A stretch of 64,000 nucleotides of DNA from contig NZ_BMUE01000008.1 of the NCBI RefSeq assembly GCF_014650035.1, positions 1 through 64,000 on the forward strand, given 5' to 3'. Below the pieces are notes generated by a model. That model was not told the origin of the DNA and made no database searches. It saw nothing but the letters and a program-made list of their open reading frames with translations. Below, piece after piece: positions 63,926 through 64,000 of the stretch. The number at the start of each line of letters is the position of its first letter. Position 1 is the first letter of the stretch. The stretch comes from Streptomyces lucensis JCM 4490. GTDB lineage: Bacteria > Actinomycetota > Actinomycetes > Streptomycetales > Streptomycetaceae. A program made the position numbers and the translations under genes.

Positions 63926-63954
63926 GCACCGGGGTACTGCAGGCACCCCGGTGC
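63926..63954. terminator. Hairpin at the right edge
   Basis: A perfect 10-bp stem (GCACCGGGGT/ACCCCGGTGC) with a 9-base loop, ten bases after the stop of the NACHT-type remnant. There is no T-tract, but it fits an actinobacterial terminator. Confidence 0.7.
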
Positions 63955-64000
63955 ACGGGCCCGGCCGGTCTCCCACACCTGGTTACGCCAGGGGCGCGGC

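Overview
The window is high-GC actinobacterial DNA and almost certainly Streptomyces. The evidence is third-position GC bias, an actinobacterial initiator tRNA, Ku with a Lys/Ala tail, a Tap-like/Tpg-like gene pair, DUF6083, DUF5937-type regulators and Streptomyces-type insertion sequences. It reads as an accessory region: at least eight insertion sequences or remnants, several gene fragments joined end to end, a decayed conjugation module, and many nuclease, helicase and repair genes.

Layout. 0.36-3.9 kb (minus): a small one-TM protein, a membrane-anchored Mrr-like nuclease and a DEAD-box helicase with helicase-associated repeats. 4.4-8.6 kb (minus): sbcD-sbcC. 8.8-12.1 kb: a small Cys/Trp protein, an OLD-family nuclease and a frameshifted HNH endonuclease. 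12.5-12.6 kb: initiator tRNA. 12.7-15.2 kb (minus): a coupled three-gene operon of a HTH protein, a Tap-like protein with family-B-polymerase-like motifs, and a Tpg-like 190-residue protein. 15.3-17.1 kb: a small hypothetical gene and two decayed insertion sequences. 17.2-18.3 kb: a six-CxxC protein and a GIY-YIG-like protein. 18.5-21.4 kb: an operon of a DUF6083 protein, an unknown protein and a UvrD-like helicase. 21.8-32.9 kb (minus): a LamG surface protein, a 2,184-residue RHS polymorphic toxin ending in a nucleotidyltransferase-like domain, and a candidate immunity gene whose 3' end is an IS end. 33.3-34.3 kb: ku. 34.9-37.3 kb: a zinc-ribbon protein, a secreted protein interrupted by an in-frame amber codon, and an ArsR-type regulator.

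38.3-48.7 kb (minus) holds a tightly coupled operon: a CrtI-type flavin oxidoreductase, an MMPL exporter with a cupin inserted in its second extracytoplasmic domain, a SnoaL-like protein, an E1/ThiF-like adenylyltransferase, an alpha/beta-hydrolase lacking its catalytic Ser, an SCP2 protein and an acyl-CoA dehydrogenase. A GNAT-like gene lies just upstream. Four junctions use ATGA overlaps, so the proteins are probably made together; this looks like an uncharacterised lipid-type biosynthesis and export cluster.

49-55 kb is an IS nest: an IS4-type element with 45-bp inverted repeats inside an IS256-type element, a second ArsR-type regulator, and an IS5-type element with a classic -1 slippery site. 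55.4-57.4 kb encodes an unusual GT25-GH53 fusion. 57.6-62.7 kb contains a broken MFS transporter and a broken conjugation module (TcpC-like, small membrane protein, TcpE-like, VirB4-like), followed by a YozE-like protein and the membrane tail of a NACHT-type protein.

Overall, the left third is rich in DNA-end processing and candidate defence functions, the centre carries a toxin/immunity locus and a candidate biosynthetic operon, and the right quarter is mobile-element debris. Several single-base frameshifts fall in G/C-rich sequence, so some 'pseudogenes' may be consensus errors.
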